Source: Agrypnia vestita
Taxonomy: Eukaryota > Arthropoda > Insecta > Trichoptera > Phryganeidae
Length of the DNA: 64,000 nt
NCBI GenBank assembly: GCA_016648135.1
Contig: JADDOH010023662.1
Location: 62,001-126,000, forward strand
Direction of reading: 5' to 3'
The translations under genes and the position numbers were made by a program. The stretch's first letter is position 1. Every line of letters begins with the position of its first letter. Below are positions 1-10,433 of the stretch, piece by piece. The notes under the pieces are model-generated. The model searched no databases. It was not told the origin of the DNA and saw only the letters and a program-made list of their open reading frames with translations.

Positions 1-833
1 ATGCTGTGCCTCTCACACCATACAGACCGAGCTTGTCAATCAGGATTCCGTGGTCTACCATGTCGAAAGCCTTACTGAAATCTGTGTAGATAGCATGTAC
101 ATCCACCCCCTGGTTCAGAGCATTGAGTATGTAGTTAATGTATAGATACAGATTCGTTGTTGTAGATCTGCCACCGAAGAAGCCATGCTGCTTTGTAGTA
201 ATTATATTTTTGAATGCAAATGTAAGTTGAGGAAGAATTAGTTTCTCAAAAAGCTTTGACATGGCAACTTGTATACATATCGGGCGGTAGTTAGTTACCT
301 CAGACCTAGTACCAGATTTGTGAATTGGGCTTATGAACGAGAGTTTCCATGCCGAGGGAAAGACTCCAAGCTGTAGTGATTTGCTGAATATATGCGTTAT
401 GGGCTCGCAGAGACCGGCTGCACAATTCCTTAGGAAGAGATTCGGTACACCGTCGGGCCCAGATCCTTTGCTGACCTTCAGGCTCGTTAGCTGTTTAAAG
501 ACGTTATCAAAGGTGACGCTAAATTCCGATAAGTTAGCATCTTTGACGCTTCGAGTACTAGTATTATGGTCTGCTGGGGCAGCGTTGTTAATAGCATAGA
601 TACTCCTGAAGTATGATGCAAAGAGGTTACTTATTTCACCGCCATTAACAGCTGTTTTCTCATTCCATGACATTTCAGATGGAATGTCAAGGTTATTACG
701 ACGCTTGTTTTTCACAAATTTCCAGAACTGGCTAGCATCGGTCTCCATCAGGGACTCCATCCTGGTAACATAGTTCCTGTAGCAGCTGGCACTGAGTTTT
801 TTGCACTCCAATCTCAGCTTCTTGAATCGGATT
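1..833 (-). mobile_element. LINE (non-LTR retrotransposon) reverse-transcriptase fragment, cut by the window edge
   Basis: Read on the minus strand this is one open frame running off the left end of the window. It shows the N-terminal half of a LINE reverse transcriptase: KGSGPDGVPNLFLRNC (the GPDG(I/V)P block), FPSAWKLSFISPIHKSG, TNYRPI, and FGGRSTTTNLY followed by AIYTDFSKAFDMVDHGIL. These are standard RT blocks of the jockey/CR1-type LINE group. Similarity stops near 833, so the element is 5'-truncated and no endonuclease domain is seen. The YADD catalytic block would lie outside the window. The frame looks uninterrupted in the part I translated, so this copy may be fairly young. Confidence 0.85.
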
Positions 834-1806
834 ATTAGTGCTTATTTTATATAATATTCATCAAAACTTATATTTTAGACAAAACTCCCGAATGCAATGA
901 CTGGTTTGAGTGATGATATAAATATTGCCTCAACATCAAATAAACAGGTCTTTTTTAAGAACCCCAGACATAGAGGTCCAAAATCACAATAACAAAATGG
1001 TTTATATGCCATTACTGCACAACTGTTGGGTGTTGAAAAGTGATATTGCACCATCGTATGTATGTAGACATAAAAACACAGAATGCAATTTCTGCTTCCT
1101 CTCTTGAGTTTTAAATGACAATTATATTTATGAATCCCTTATACTCCACATTCCCCTCAATCAACATATCACACTAATTAGACCATGTATATTCACGACA
1201 ACTTTCCAAAGATCTTATCTAAAATTGCAAAAGTTGTTAACGTAAATTAATGAAGTAATTATATGGACATAAATAAATACATCTCTTCTATTTCTGAGTG
1301 CTGAATAAGGTAGACCATCGTAAATCTTATCTATTTTTGAATGTTGGGATAACTATCACAAAAATAACAGCAATTATGTTATTTTCAGAATACGGCCGAT
1401 ATAATGATAATAATGAATGTGGTGTAGATGCGTATATCATTCATTTTCTGTAATACAAATATGAATAGCCTTTTTATGACACACTCCGATTTAAAATCAC
1501 AGACTTTTTTGCAACTCATTAACAAAGCAGTTCACGCAACTTTTCATACAAGTCGTATTGAGGTTTGTCTACAGGCTAGATGGTTATGAATTTGTGTAGT
1601 AGTTGAGGTTTACGACAAGCCATTCATAAAATAAAAAGTCTTGCACGCTAGAAAAAATCCCAATTAAGACCTTCTAACCACGGTCAACTCCCGTTGAATC
1701 AAGCAAGGAGAAATGTTAGATAAATGCAACGATTTCTTTTATCTCCAATACATAATGCAACTTTTATATTAACCATAAATGGAAATGTCAGCTAATGTTG
1801 TTTTAC
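834..1806. other. No gene seen; AT-rich with one TIR-like relic
   Basis: No coding signal was found. Around 1377-1406 a stretch containing TTTTCAGAATACGGCCGATA resembles the terminal repeat of the foldback elements at 3576 and 38610, and is probably a solo relic of that family. Confidence 0.5.
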
Positions 1807-1963
1807 CTTTGGTGGTGGACAATGAAATTTGCTGCGCTTTTCTGCGAGTCTAAAAGTTTCTGGTGGTCTAACAAGTGGCTGATATCTTTCGGCGGAGAAT
1901 CTGGAGCGTTCGCTGAGACATCGTCATCTGAACCATCCAACAAACTGCCTGTCTGTATGCCTC
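1807..1963 (-). CDS. Candidate orphan coding exon, unknown protein
   Basis: On the minus strand a good acceptor (pyrimidine run ending TTTTTTAG) is followed by 157 nt of open frame and then a donor (CAAAG|GTAAAA). The translated block is hydrophilic and protein-like: GIQTGSLLDGSDDDVSANAP, then PDSPPKDISHLLDHQKLLDS and QKSAANFIVHHQ. The exon would enter in phase 1 and leave after two bases of a codon, so it is internal. I do not recognise the family and found no partner exon nearby; the rest of the gene may lie left of the window or be degraded. It could also be a chance open frame or an exon of a lost gene. Confidence 0.4.
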
Positions 1964-2502
1964 CTAAAAAATACGTACATGTCAAAACTTAGGCTCATCT
2001 GCAGCGCAATACTCGCAGATAAAACGACGTCTGCGATTTTCACCACACAATTAAAAGCTAAATATGCCATCTAAGTGAGTAAAATCATCAATTTTCAACT
2101 ACAAACGACTTATTTGTTGATTAACTGTCGAAGTAATGGGCATAAGTAAGAACAGGCAGAGCGCAGTGTATCATTTTTATGGAAAATTTCTCACTCAATA
2201 ACTTCACAAGTTCTAAATTTTTTTATTATTACAATTCACTTTTGATTACCTTGGCAGGATTTTATTAGAAATAATATAATTAAACATTGCACAGTTGTGA
2301 CGGCCGCCATTGTATATCATAACAATAGACTACTCGAGTCAAAAAAGATATATCAACAATGTATCCAACAAAAAGAAAAATAATTTCTATCCAGCGATTC
2401 TCAATACTTTTTAAAACACAGGTAGGAACTCCATTCTAAAGAGAGAAAAAATAAAATTATCTATGGTTTGGTCCCTGTTCATGTTGCCATATTCAATAAA
2501 AA
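1964..2502. other. No gene seen
   Basis: AT-rich sequence between the orphan exon and repeat A. A short GGCCGCCATT motif near 2300 recurs at about 2554 inside repeat A. Confidence 0.45.
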
Positions 2503-3339
2503 CCAGGGTCCGGACAGTCCATACAACGCAATTTACAGAAATTTCCAACAGAGGGCCGCCATTATAGTTATGTACCCTGTCGCTACTGCAGCACCATCGC
2601 GCCCGATTTTGGCCTATCGTCCAATGCCATCTATACGTGTGTCACACAAACAAGAATCGTAGAAGGCATGGTTTGAGCCTCGAATAAAATGGTTTGAAGG
2701 TTGAATTATATTTTTCATCGCAGTTTTGATGCAAGATGGTTTGAGCCTCGAATAAAATGTAAAAAAATCGGTTATTTTTCATCTCATTTTTATTTACCTT
2801 CATTACCAATGATATATTATAATACATCAATGTTCATTACTGTCAAACATTTACGTAAAAGAGTATATACCTGTGTATACATATTCCTAAATTCTTTCTT
2901 TATACCCAGGTTGAAAAACGAAAAAATACCGTCAAGATACAAGTATTTTAACTAATCAATTTCTGAGAAAACGTTACTTATTTTTACGTAAAATTGTTCG
3001 TTATTTGTCATTTTTATTGATTAATCTCAAAAGGAGGTAAAAAGAATATATTTTATAGAATACAGCGTACAACTATTTAAGTTAACATGAACTTAATAAT
3101 GATTCTTATTTTAGACATAATATAGACGAACAGAACGTTACGATAAAAATGATTGAATTGTGCCTGAAATGCCCTGAAAAACCGAGCAATAAGGATGTGA
3201 TTTCGAGTATGCGTTATAAAAATCAAAGCGTGTAATGCTTATGCAATATTGCAGTGCAAATTTTTAACATTAGAATACCTATAAAAAAGTTATTATTACA
3301 TCGAGAAAGCACAACATTGATAAACTTGAATATTTGTTT

Positions 3340-3359
3340 TCTCTCTCTCTCTCTCTCTC
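3340..3359. repeat. (TC)10 microsatellite
   Basis: Ten TC units here against six at the matching position in repeat A copy 2 (38354-38365), a simple length difference between the duplicates. Confidence 0.85.
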
Positions 3360-3575
3360 GATTCTGACATGTCACACGTGCGATAAAAAAGTCATAACTC
3401 AAAAAAATACAGAAATATCCACAAAAATATATTTGCTAAAAATTGCTCTGTTATGATAATAGTTGTTCCACAATTACACTGGTACTGATTTTTACAACCT
3501 TATTCTCGAACAGCGTCATTTTTGCGTTTATGTTGGGCAGACGTGTACATTTATCATGATCTCTATCTCAAATAT

Positions 3576-3891
3576 ACGGCCTATATTCTGAAATAAGCAA
3601 TTTTCTTATTTCTGTATTTTGACAGTTATTGTTAATCATTGTAATGCCGCCAATTTTGAAGTTTTAAGTTAGATAGGTTAAAGATTAATGAATTTAATCA
3701 ATTAGAAAAATTATCATTCATAAGTGTGAATAAATTATTTGTTTACGTTTTAGACCTTCCTGATTGATTGAATTCATTAATTTCAAACCTGTCAGACTTA
3801 AAACGTCAAAATTGGCGGCGATTAAATGTTATAAAATAACTGTCGAGATACAGAAATAACAATATTGCTTATTTCAGAATACAACCGATAG
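3576..3891. repeat. Foldback / MITE-like inverted repeat, in repeat A copy 1
   Basis: The two ends are long inverted arms. The left arm has TATTCTGAAATAAGCAATTT, then TTATTTCTGTATTTTGACAG and GCCGCCAATTTTGAAGTTTT. The right arm is the near reverse complement, ending GCTTATTTCAGAATACAACC. Each arm is roughly 120-150 nt, so the transcript would fold into a long hairpin. No ORF is present. The same element sits at 38610-38925 in the other copy of repeat A, so it was inserted before that duplication. Confidence 0.75.
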
Positions 3892-4150
3892 CCATCAATT
3901 GAAAAGTGACTGTTGTTGATCAAGATAAGTATAGTTCCTCGTCTTTGTTTATCTAATAAAGGACGCATTTATAAATAAATTTTGATTGAGTTTTATGTAC
4001 TTTCAAGTTGTAACGTAATTTGTATTTAATAAATGCTGGTTTCATCTTTAGAAATGAGTCTTCCTTTGAGATAAAATCTATGTTATATTTCGTATTTATT
4101 TAAAAAATTTGGTACTCTTACACATCTCATGGTTATAGAATATCTATATA

Positions 4151-5438
4151 TTAGGTCCTTACATATGAAATTGGCGTTTAGTATGGGAGGAACATAAAGC
4201 CGATTTTTTTAATTATAATATATTTATTTAATCAAAGTATGTACCATTGCTATCTATGCACTTTTGCTATCTCATAGGTAGTTCATCGATCCCTTTACTA
4301 AAAAAACCATTCGGACGGGAATCAATAAAATCTTTGAAGGCGGTTTGGACTGCCCCATCGGAGTTGAATTTTTTCCTTTGCAAGAAGTTATCCAAATTTC
4401 GAAAAAAATGGTAATCTGTTGGGGCAAGGTCCGGAGAGTACGGTGGATGTCTTAGACATTCCAATTGAAGCTCCTCTAATTTGGTAGCCGTCTGTTGTGC
4501 AGTGTGTGGTCTAGCGTTATCATGAAGCAGCAGTGGCCTAGAGCGATTAACCAGCCTCGGTTGTTTAGCAGCTAGCTTTTCCATCATGGTTTGCAGTTGC
4601 TGACAATAGACATCTGCCGTAATCGTCTGGCCAGATTTAAGAAAGCTGTAGTGAACGACACCAGCACTAGTCCACCAAACGCTCACAAGTAACTTTTTTG
4701 GAGTCAATTTTCGCTTGGGGCATGGTTTGGCTGGTTCGGCAGGGTTCAGCCATTGCGATGAGCGCTTCCGATTATCGTACAGGATCCACTTTTCATCACA
4801 GGTAATGATTCAATTTAAAATCCCTTCATTATTGTGCCGGTTGAGTAATGCAACGCAGCAGTCAACGCGCGTTTGTTGATTTGCTTCACTCAATTCGTGA
4901 GGTACCCACCTTTCAAGCTTTTTCACCTTACCAATTTGCTTCAAGTGGATTAAAACAGTTTTATCACTAACACCGCAGCCTGCAGCTAACTCGGATGTGG
5001 TTTGCGATGGATCCGCTTCCACAATAGCCTTCAATTCTTCATTATCAACTTTGGTCTCCGGCCGTCCACGGGGCTTGTTCTGCAGGTCGAAATTTCCAGA
5101 ACGAAAACGTTGGAACCAAAAACGCACTGTGTTTTCTTTTGCGGCACCGTCGCCATACACATCATTAATCCTTCGAGCCGTTTCTGCAGCACTGGTGCCA
5201 CGGTGGAACTCGTACTCGTAAATAACGCGATATTTCAAGTTTTTCATTTTGTAAACTGAGTGACGCAAATAAAAAAACAATTGAGAAAAAAATAAATGAA
5301 TTATAATTTTCAAAACACAAATACATGAGTAAATAGCTGTATAAATTTGGATTTGGAATTCCTAACCAAAGAGAAGATATTTGAGATCAAATTTGCCAGT
5401 ACGGCAAAACTCCAATTTCATATGTACTAAGGACCTAA
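4151..5438 (-). mobile_element. mariner element M1 (Tc1/mariner, DD34D)
   Basis: Terminal inverted repeats begin TTAGGTCCTTACATATGAAA and the element is flanked by TA on both sides. Repeat A copy 2 (about 39165-39185) has the same flanks joined with a single TA, which proves the borders. The right TIR carries a few extra bases (ATGTACTAAGGACC). The transposase on the minus strand is broken (separate entry). By transposase sequence it looks like the Hsmar1/cecropia side of the mariner family; this subfamily call is tentative. Confidence 0.95.
4228..5247 (-). pseudogene. mariner transposase relic (M1), two nonsense mutations
   Basis: The ATG opens a frame with the paired helix-turn-helix DNA-binding region (RGTSAAETARRINDVYGDGA; then VSDKTVLIHLKQIGKVKKLE). 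The DDE catalytic domain follows: TCDEKW (first Asp), LLHDNARPH (second Asp), and YSPDLAPTDYHFF (third Asp, 34 residues later). Two stops break it: TGA at 4810-4812 where the other copies have CGA (a CpG-type change), and TAG in place of the Trp codon of the C-terminal RWQKC block. The catalytic aspartates themselves are intact. No active protein is expected from this copy. Confidence 0.93.
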
Positions 5439-5967
5439 TATTTTATGCTCGTTTAAAATGTTTTAGTTCCTCGTGATAATGACTGAATTAATAAACAATA
5501 TTTAACGTTTACCTTTAACTACTGTGGTAAATAATTTTTTTTTGTGAGGTACGTTCAAATTGTCATCCTTAAAATCCAAAAGAAATTTGTATTTTGGTTA
5601 GTGGTATTTTATTTAAGGATATGTTTTTACACAAATATTATAAAAAAATGTAATAATAAATAATTAATTTATGTTATTCCAAACGAAATAGGGTAAAACC
5701 ATAATATTTGTAAAAATGTATTTATGTTTTTTTACTTATAAACAACACGCTTTATATAATTTACTTATAAAAACGTATGTTAAAAAGAGACGAAAATTCA
5801 TACAAAGCCTCAAGAAAGCGAAATTATCTTTAAATTTCTCATAGCATTTACGGCATAACCTTTTCAAACAGCCTAAACGTGGATTTTTTTTACAAATTTT
5901 GCATCCATGTGACAATGTTTTATTTTTTGCAGAACGTAGATATAGTTTTACGTTTTTCAAAAGAGTC

Positions 5968-6055
5968 GCTTATTGGTCTTGTTGTTAGGACTCTCGCCTC
6001 GTGATCCAAAGGTCGCGTTGATATGACACGTATTCCAAGTTCGCATCTCTATTTA
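5968..6055 (+). mobile_element. tRNA-derived SINE S1 (internally deleted)
   Basis: A tRNA-like head with A-box-like TGTTAGGACTCTCGCCTCGT is joined directly to the SINE 3' body (GATATGACACGTATTCC, then TTCGCATCTCTATTTAAAAA). The B-box and middle are missing compared with S2 and S3. It ends in an A-run. Confidence 0.75.
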
Positions 6056-6139
6056 AAAAAAATCATCTTTAAATAACAAAAGGCCTAAAAATGCAATTAA
6101 TTCTACCATGTAAACTTTTCGATAATTCTAATCGTTTTT

Positions 6140-6316
6140 TTTTAAATAGAGATGCGAACATGGAACTCGTGTCAAATCAATATTCTTACTATTTTCAAAT
6201 TAAGCTAAATGCTTGTGCTATGAAATAGGACTAACTTGCTTGTCTGGAGTGAGATTCGAACCTGCAACCTTTGGATCACGAGACGAGAGTCCTAACCACA
6301 AGACCAACAAGCTACT
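6140..6316 (-). mobile_element. tRNA-derived SINE S2
   Basis: On the minus strand the order is a tRNA-like head (TTGTGGTTAGGACTCTCGTC, A box), then GGTTCGAATCTC (B box), then a unique body with ATAGCACAAGCATTTAGCTT, then TTCGCATCTCTATTT and an A-run. S1 and S2 lie tail to tail, so this locus can fold back. The A and B boxes are RNA polymerase III internal promoter signals. Confidence 0.85.
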
Positions 6317-6904
6317 TATATTTATCTTATCGATCTAGGAGGACGTCTCACTCTCTATAGGTCTCACTCTCATTTCGGTGTGCGTGTTTATTTTTATATA
6401 TCTCCTTGATGTTACGATTTAATGACTTGACAGAGGTATAATAAAGACCACACATTTTACATGTTCGACTTGATAATTTCCAAATTTGGCAAAAAAAAAT
6501 GGAAAAAGTAATTAAGTGTTCTTTACGATTAGGAATAAGTGCACTGTGAACAACAAAACTTTTTCTCCAGTGTATTAATGCAAATGTACTTTTAGGCCGA
6601 CTATATATATATATACTTGGATCTCGACTTCTGGAGTGAACGGGTGTGCTTGCCATCAATTCAAAACAGAACTCGAAATACAAGGTGAAAAATCCCTTTG
6701 AAAATGGCCAGTGCTATCTGTGAAATGTTGGGTACAATATAACAGTCTTTCTCAAGACCACAATACGCGGGTTATCCTAGAAAATAATCCTTCATCTTTT
6801 ACCCGCGAAAATCTTAATATTAACATATATATATATATGTTAGTATTAATTTATTTGGGGGTAACCCGCGTCAAAATCTGATCCTCAGAAGGACCATTCG
6901 TCAA

Positions 6905-6941
6905 CCGACGTTTCGCCTGAATCACAACAGGCATATTCAGG
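6905..6941 (-). ncRNA. Hammerhead-ribozyme-like core motif (candidate)
   Basis: The minus strand reads CTGAATATGCCTG, a short loop, then CAGGCGAAACGTCGG. The GCCTG/CAGGC pair would form stem II between a CTGANNA-like box and GAAAC, the arrangement of a hammerhead core. It is not proven: stem III and the cleavage site are unclear. Similar motifs occur near 53817 and 61891. Penelope-like retroelements are known to carry minimal hammerheads, so a Penelope-like terminus is one explanation. Confidence 0.3.
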
Positions 6942-7105
6942 GTGTCTTGTTAATAAATTTCCGTCACGAGGGGCAGGGCGAGCACGTCCTTTCGTATCGG
7001 AAGCTTATTACCAAGTGAGGTCTGGTAAGTCAAAATCTAAATTTGGGTACTTTGGTCATTATTGGCCTGAATGGTTTTTGGGAATTTCGTATTAAATATT
7101 GGGTG

Positions 7106-7137
7106 TTATTGGCCTTAAACGCCATTAAGGCCAATAA
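7106..7137. repeat. Perfect 13-bp inverted repeat at the left border of repeat B
   Basis: TTATTGGCCTTAA, a 6-nt loop, then TTAAGGCCAATAA. Homology with repeat B copy 2 begins inside the right arm at about 7134, so the hairpin straddles the duplication border. Confidence 0.85.
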
Positions 7138-7543
7138 GGCCGCAACGTAATGAAGAGTGTCGCCTAAAGTGCACAAGTAAGATAACTAACGGAGATAGAA
7201 AATATTTGTGAAAGTTATTGGTTCCTAAAGATGTAAATCGACAAAAATAAATAAATGTGTGATGATTTTAAATCGTAGCATAGACGCATCAAAACCCAAA
7301 AAGGTAAAAAGTGCCATAATGCTTTTTATTTCCATTTTATGGAAGTATTTCACATTTATGGAAGCATTTCAATGCCATAAAAGTATCTTTTAAAGTTTAG
7401 AATAATTTGTGTATTTTCAATCTCGTCGATTTTTTGATCATTTCAGCTAAAAATCCAACATAAAAAAATTCAAAGATAGAAAGTAATGTCTTTTCTAAAA
7501 AAATCTATAAATTGATTAAGATATCATAACGTGGTATCTTGTA

Positions 7544-7686
7544 CAGTAGCCGGCAAACATCTTTAAATTTTACAGCGTAGTGGGGAGAAGTTTGCGCATC
7601 TACCTTTCCACCAAAGAGACCCAAATTTTGCCTTCTGCGCATACCCCCACTACGCCAAAGAATTTCAAGAAGTTTGCCGGCAACTG
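7544..7686. mobile_element. 143-bp MITE, Tc1/mariner-type ends, TA target duplication
   Basis: Ends are CAGTAGCCGGCAAACATCTT and the inverse of CAGTTGCCGGCAAACTTCTT. TA flanks both sides. Repeat B copy 2 has the uninterrupted sequence (CTTGTATCAACG, near 43727), an exact empty site. No coding capacity. CAGT-starting TIRs and a TA duplication suggest a non-autonomous Tc1/pogo-like element. Confidence 0.9.
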
Positions 7687-8056
7687 TATCAACGTGTAAA
7701 AAATATTCAAAAGTTCCGCGATTTTTTTGTAAAAAAAGTTCGTCACAGTATAAAATAGTATTCTAAACATAAATCCAAATAGTCAAAAACGAAATAAAAA
7801 CATGAATTTACGATTTATCAGCTTAGTTTTTTCTATCTTGAAATTTTTCAAAGTTATGACTCTATTATGTAAGAGATGCGAGTATCTATCTCAAATCTCA
7901 ACTTGTCAACTTGTATGCATATTGTACGCTGTCTACCCGTGTGTCTCATCGGTGAATTGTAGAGTTATCGTAATTTTATACCAACTAGTAAAAAGATAGC
8001 GACACTTGTTTGATGTACGTAGAAATTGCGCTTATAAAAAATACATTTTTATTTAG

Positions 8057-8224
8057 TGTCGCGTAAGCTGCAAAAATTACATGCTTTGCATAAAGCCATT
8101 CTTACCAAAAAAAACCGTTGGCGTAAAACAATGCAAACCAATAAAAATAAACCATTTAACGATTACAAATATAAACATAACCATCGACGGAAGCTGTCAG
8201 ACATTGTCGAGTGTTATAATACAG
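8057..8224 (+). CDS. Candidate exon A of the gene remnant in repeat B (copy 1, open)
   Basis: An acceptor (TTTTTATTTAG) and a donor (ATACAG|GTGAAA) bracket 168 nt open in one frame, phase 1 at both ends. The product is strongly basic: SRKLQKLHALHKAILTKKNR, then WRKTMQTNKNKPFNDYKYKH and NHRRKLSDIVECYNT. I do not recognise it. In repeat B copy 2 the same exon (44108-44274) has lost one A in a run and is frameshifted. There is no ATG at its start, so it would be an internal exon. Parts of three possible downstream exons (8754, 9734, 10434) fit the same phase. It could equally be a remnant of a gene captured in a repeat. Confidence 0.35.
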
Positions 8225-8753
8225 GTGAAATGTTCGCTTTTTGAGTTTATTTCTTTGTTACCGTATCTTTTAAATAATCTATTAAGATTCGGTAATATTC
8301 CCAAATCGCAAAGATGGCTTTTTTTGACATGCATTTGAGGTACCTAAGTAATTATGCGGTGACTTGTTTTTAATATAATGCAGAATCCAATTTCTTTGGG
8401 TCCAAAAAAAGTATATCATCCCAGAGGAATATGTCTAGCTTTTATTAACAGTTTTGTATATTTTTCAACTTTTACCTATGTTCTGTGACTTTTACAAAAT
8501 TTCTAGAAATTTCTGATATGTATTAATTAATAGCTATTTGTCCTACAGTAATCACAAAGTTGTATTTACCTATTTGTATTAAATCATTACATTTTCATTT
8601 AAGTCATTGAAACCGCAGGCTGAAGACAATATTGTATTTTTAGTATTATTTGTGTATAGAAGTATTTCTTGTGTGATGCTGTATCCCTTTTCTGTTTTGG
8701 TTTTTATTTTACCTATAGGTATATTAAATTAAATAACTAATCTTAATTTCCAG

Positions 8754-8852
8754 AAAATGTTGATTATACGCAAATGTAATCGGGAAAAATCCATGATTAT
8801 ACACAGATGAAGGAAACTATAGGTAGAAAATGTGGTTACAGTGCTATAAAAG
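8754..8852 (+). other. Exon-like island 1 in repeat B copy 1
   Basis: Begins after TTAATTTCCAG and ends ATAAAAG|GTTAGT. Joined in phase 1 to exon A it would add only ENVDYTQM before a stop. A similar module lies at 9734-9806. Both are followed by a second island (8954-9021 and 9898-9961) with CAG|AATT starts and TAACATAAA(A/T)G|GTTAGT ends, suggesting an internal tandem duplication of a splice-bounded module. Confidence 0.3.
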
Positions 8853-9479
8853 GTTAGTACAATATTTGTACCTATATTTTTCATCGCATTCTATAACAAA
8901 TAAATGTATAGTTATTTATATCATCTGTATTTTTTCTAATGATAAAGTTTCAGAATTTATAGTGCCTACATTTTCCTTTTTAAAACACATTTTCAAAATT
9001 TTAAAATCAGTAACATAAAAGGTTAGTATATTTTTTATCACACAGTAGCAAAGCAATTAATAGTTTTCTAAATTATTACTGTATTTATAGCTTCAGGTAC
9101 TGTTTCAGATTTTTTAACACATTAGTGATAATATTTCAACCAGTTACACAATGACCATAATTTGAGATTTGTATCTGATTGTATCGATTGGTATTTGATT
9201 TTTCGCAATTCGAAAGGCCACCATCGGTATTAGACAATAGTTACATTTCAGTTAGCAATCATCAATACAATCGGATACAGATCTTAAATAACTGAATCAC
9301 GAATAATCGATTATCACTAGTACATACATAAAATCTAGAAAAAAGATCTAGGAAACCTAGACCTCGCATATAAAGAACTTATAATGAAAATGCTTTCATA
9401 GGTTAATGTTTTAGCAATATTTTTATATTGTGATACTGGAGATTTCCATTTTGTTCTTCTCCTTCTTTTTCTTTTATTA

Positions 9480-9655
9480 GATCTGTTGATCTGTACTACA
9501 GAAATCTACGCCTCCTAGGATAACGAGGTCCAGCTATCTGTCCATCTTTTCGGTGGTTTTCCCGGTAGGCGTCATCCAGAGGGTATTTTATTCGCTGCTG
9601 TATGCACGAGTCTATCACTGTCCATTCTGGCTACGTGATCCCGCCAGAATCTCCA
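9480..9655 (-). mobile_element. Short LINE C-terminal relic in repeat B copy 1
   Basis: The minus strand encodes a block resembling the LINE C-terminal PTGKTTEKMDR (family pattern (R)PTGRPPKRW) followed by LILGGVDFCSTD. Frames are broken. The same relic is at about 45543-45719 in copy 2, so it predates the duplication. Confidence 0.5.
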
Positions 9656-9733
9656 TTTTGTTCCTTTTCAGAATCTTCCATTTTGTTGTTTACCTTAATA
9701 TTAAAATAATAACAGCCGATTCTCAATTTCCAG

Positions 9734-9806
9734 AAACTGCAGAAATAATTCAGCCTTCTCCGGTTGAAAGTGTGGATGTCAAGTTGTAATTACAGTGCGA
9801 AAAAAG
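9734..9806 (+). other. Exon-like island 2 in repeat B copy 1
   Basis: Follows CTCAATTTCCAG; in phase 1 it would encode ETAEIIQPSPVESVDVKL and then stop at 9787-9789. Donor-like AAAAAG|GTTGGT follows. The copy-2 equivalent (from 45803) is also open to the same stop, with one substitution (V to I). It may be an alternative terminal exon of the remnant gene, or a decayed module. Confidence 0.3.
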
Positions 9807-10433
9807 GTTGGTTTATTTTTTTTAGAAATTATCCAGCAAAATTATTTTTATTAATCAATATGTATATGCTGTATTTTTTTTAACTATAAAATTTCAGAAT
9901 TGTTAGTACATTTTGCTTTTTAAAACACATTCTCCTAATTTTAGAAACTGTAACATAAATGGTTAGTACATATACTGTACTAAAGGACACTAGAGAAGAA
10001 AGCTAGCACTTATCTTATTTACTACACTTATTTGCTTTTATTGATAGGTTATGTGTCCCCAGACAGAATGCCTACATTGTCCATAGCCGATGGTTATAAT
10101 ACGTAACTTAATTCTGTAACAACATAATTCTATTGAAAGTATTGGAGTTCCTAAGGTTTTCATCCCGTCGAATGCTATAATAAAAATGTCAGAAATAGGA
10201 CTCTAAACAATTCTATCTGGACCGACATGATAAATATTTCTTCCATCCTCATCCTGAAAAAAGCACTTTTTAATAAATTATAATAATATATGTGATACAT
10301 ACATAAATGCAAATAATTATAGAATTGTGTAGTAATTTTTAAATTGTACTTGTGTGAATAGATTCGTTGCATTACTTCACGTAAAAGTGAATACATATTC
10401 TTTGTAATAATATCATTACTATATATATTTCAG

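Larger units (their letters stand above)
2503..5676. repeat. Long direct repeat A, copy 1 (interrupted by a mariner)
   Basis: The sequence starting CCAGGGTCCGGACAGTCCAT recurs at 37511-39416 in the same orientation with only scattered differences by eye. Matching ends at ATGTTA (5676 and 39416). Removing the mariner at 4151-5438 leaves about 1.9 kb, the same length as copy 2. The unit contains a foldback element (3576-3891), a (TC)n tract and a twice-repeated ATGGTTTGAGCCTCGAATAA motif near 2690-2760. No gene was recognised inside. Confidence 0.9.
5677..7133. other. Interval between repeats A and B: SINEs and relics, no intact gene
   Basis: It contains two SINEs (separate entries), a hammerhead-like motif near 6905, and two weak minus-strand frames. 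One, at 5736-5957, is Cys-rich (CKICKKNPRLGCLKRLCRKC) but has no ATG. The other, at 6348-6656, starts MASTPVHS and ends in a block resembling a decayed C2H2 finger (CKMCGLYYTSVKSLNRNIKE, with the expected His residues replaced). A perfect 13-bp hairpin sits at the right end. Confidence 0.5.

Noticed and set aside
1795..1992. Plus-strand ORF over the orphan exon
   Set aside because: Opposite-strand shadow of the minus-strand exon, which has better splice signals and composition.
5965..6320. Functional tRNA genes
   Set aside because: Only A- and B-box-like parts are present, followed by a SINE body and A-run; no complete cloverleaf.
6348..6656. Zinc-finger gene suggested by CKMCGLYYTSVKSLN
   Set aside because: The finger lacks its histidines, the frame crosses an (AT)n tract, and no other finger is present; at best a relic.
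7802..7999. ORF within repeat B copy 1 (and similar short frames in copy 2)
   Set aside because: AT-rich hydrophobic reading with no splice borders, not kept in copy 2.
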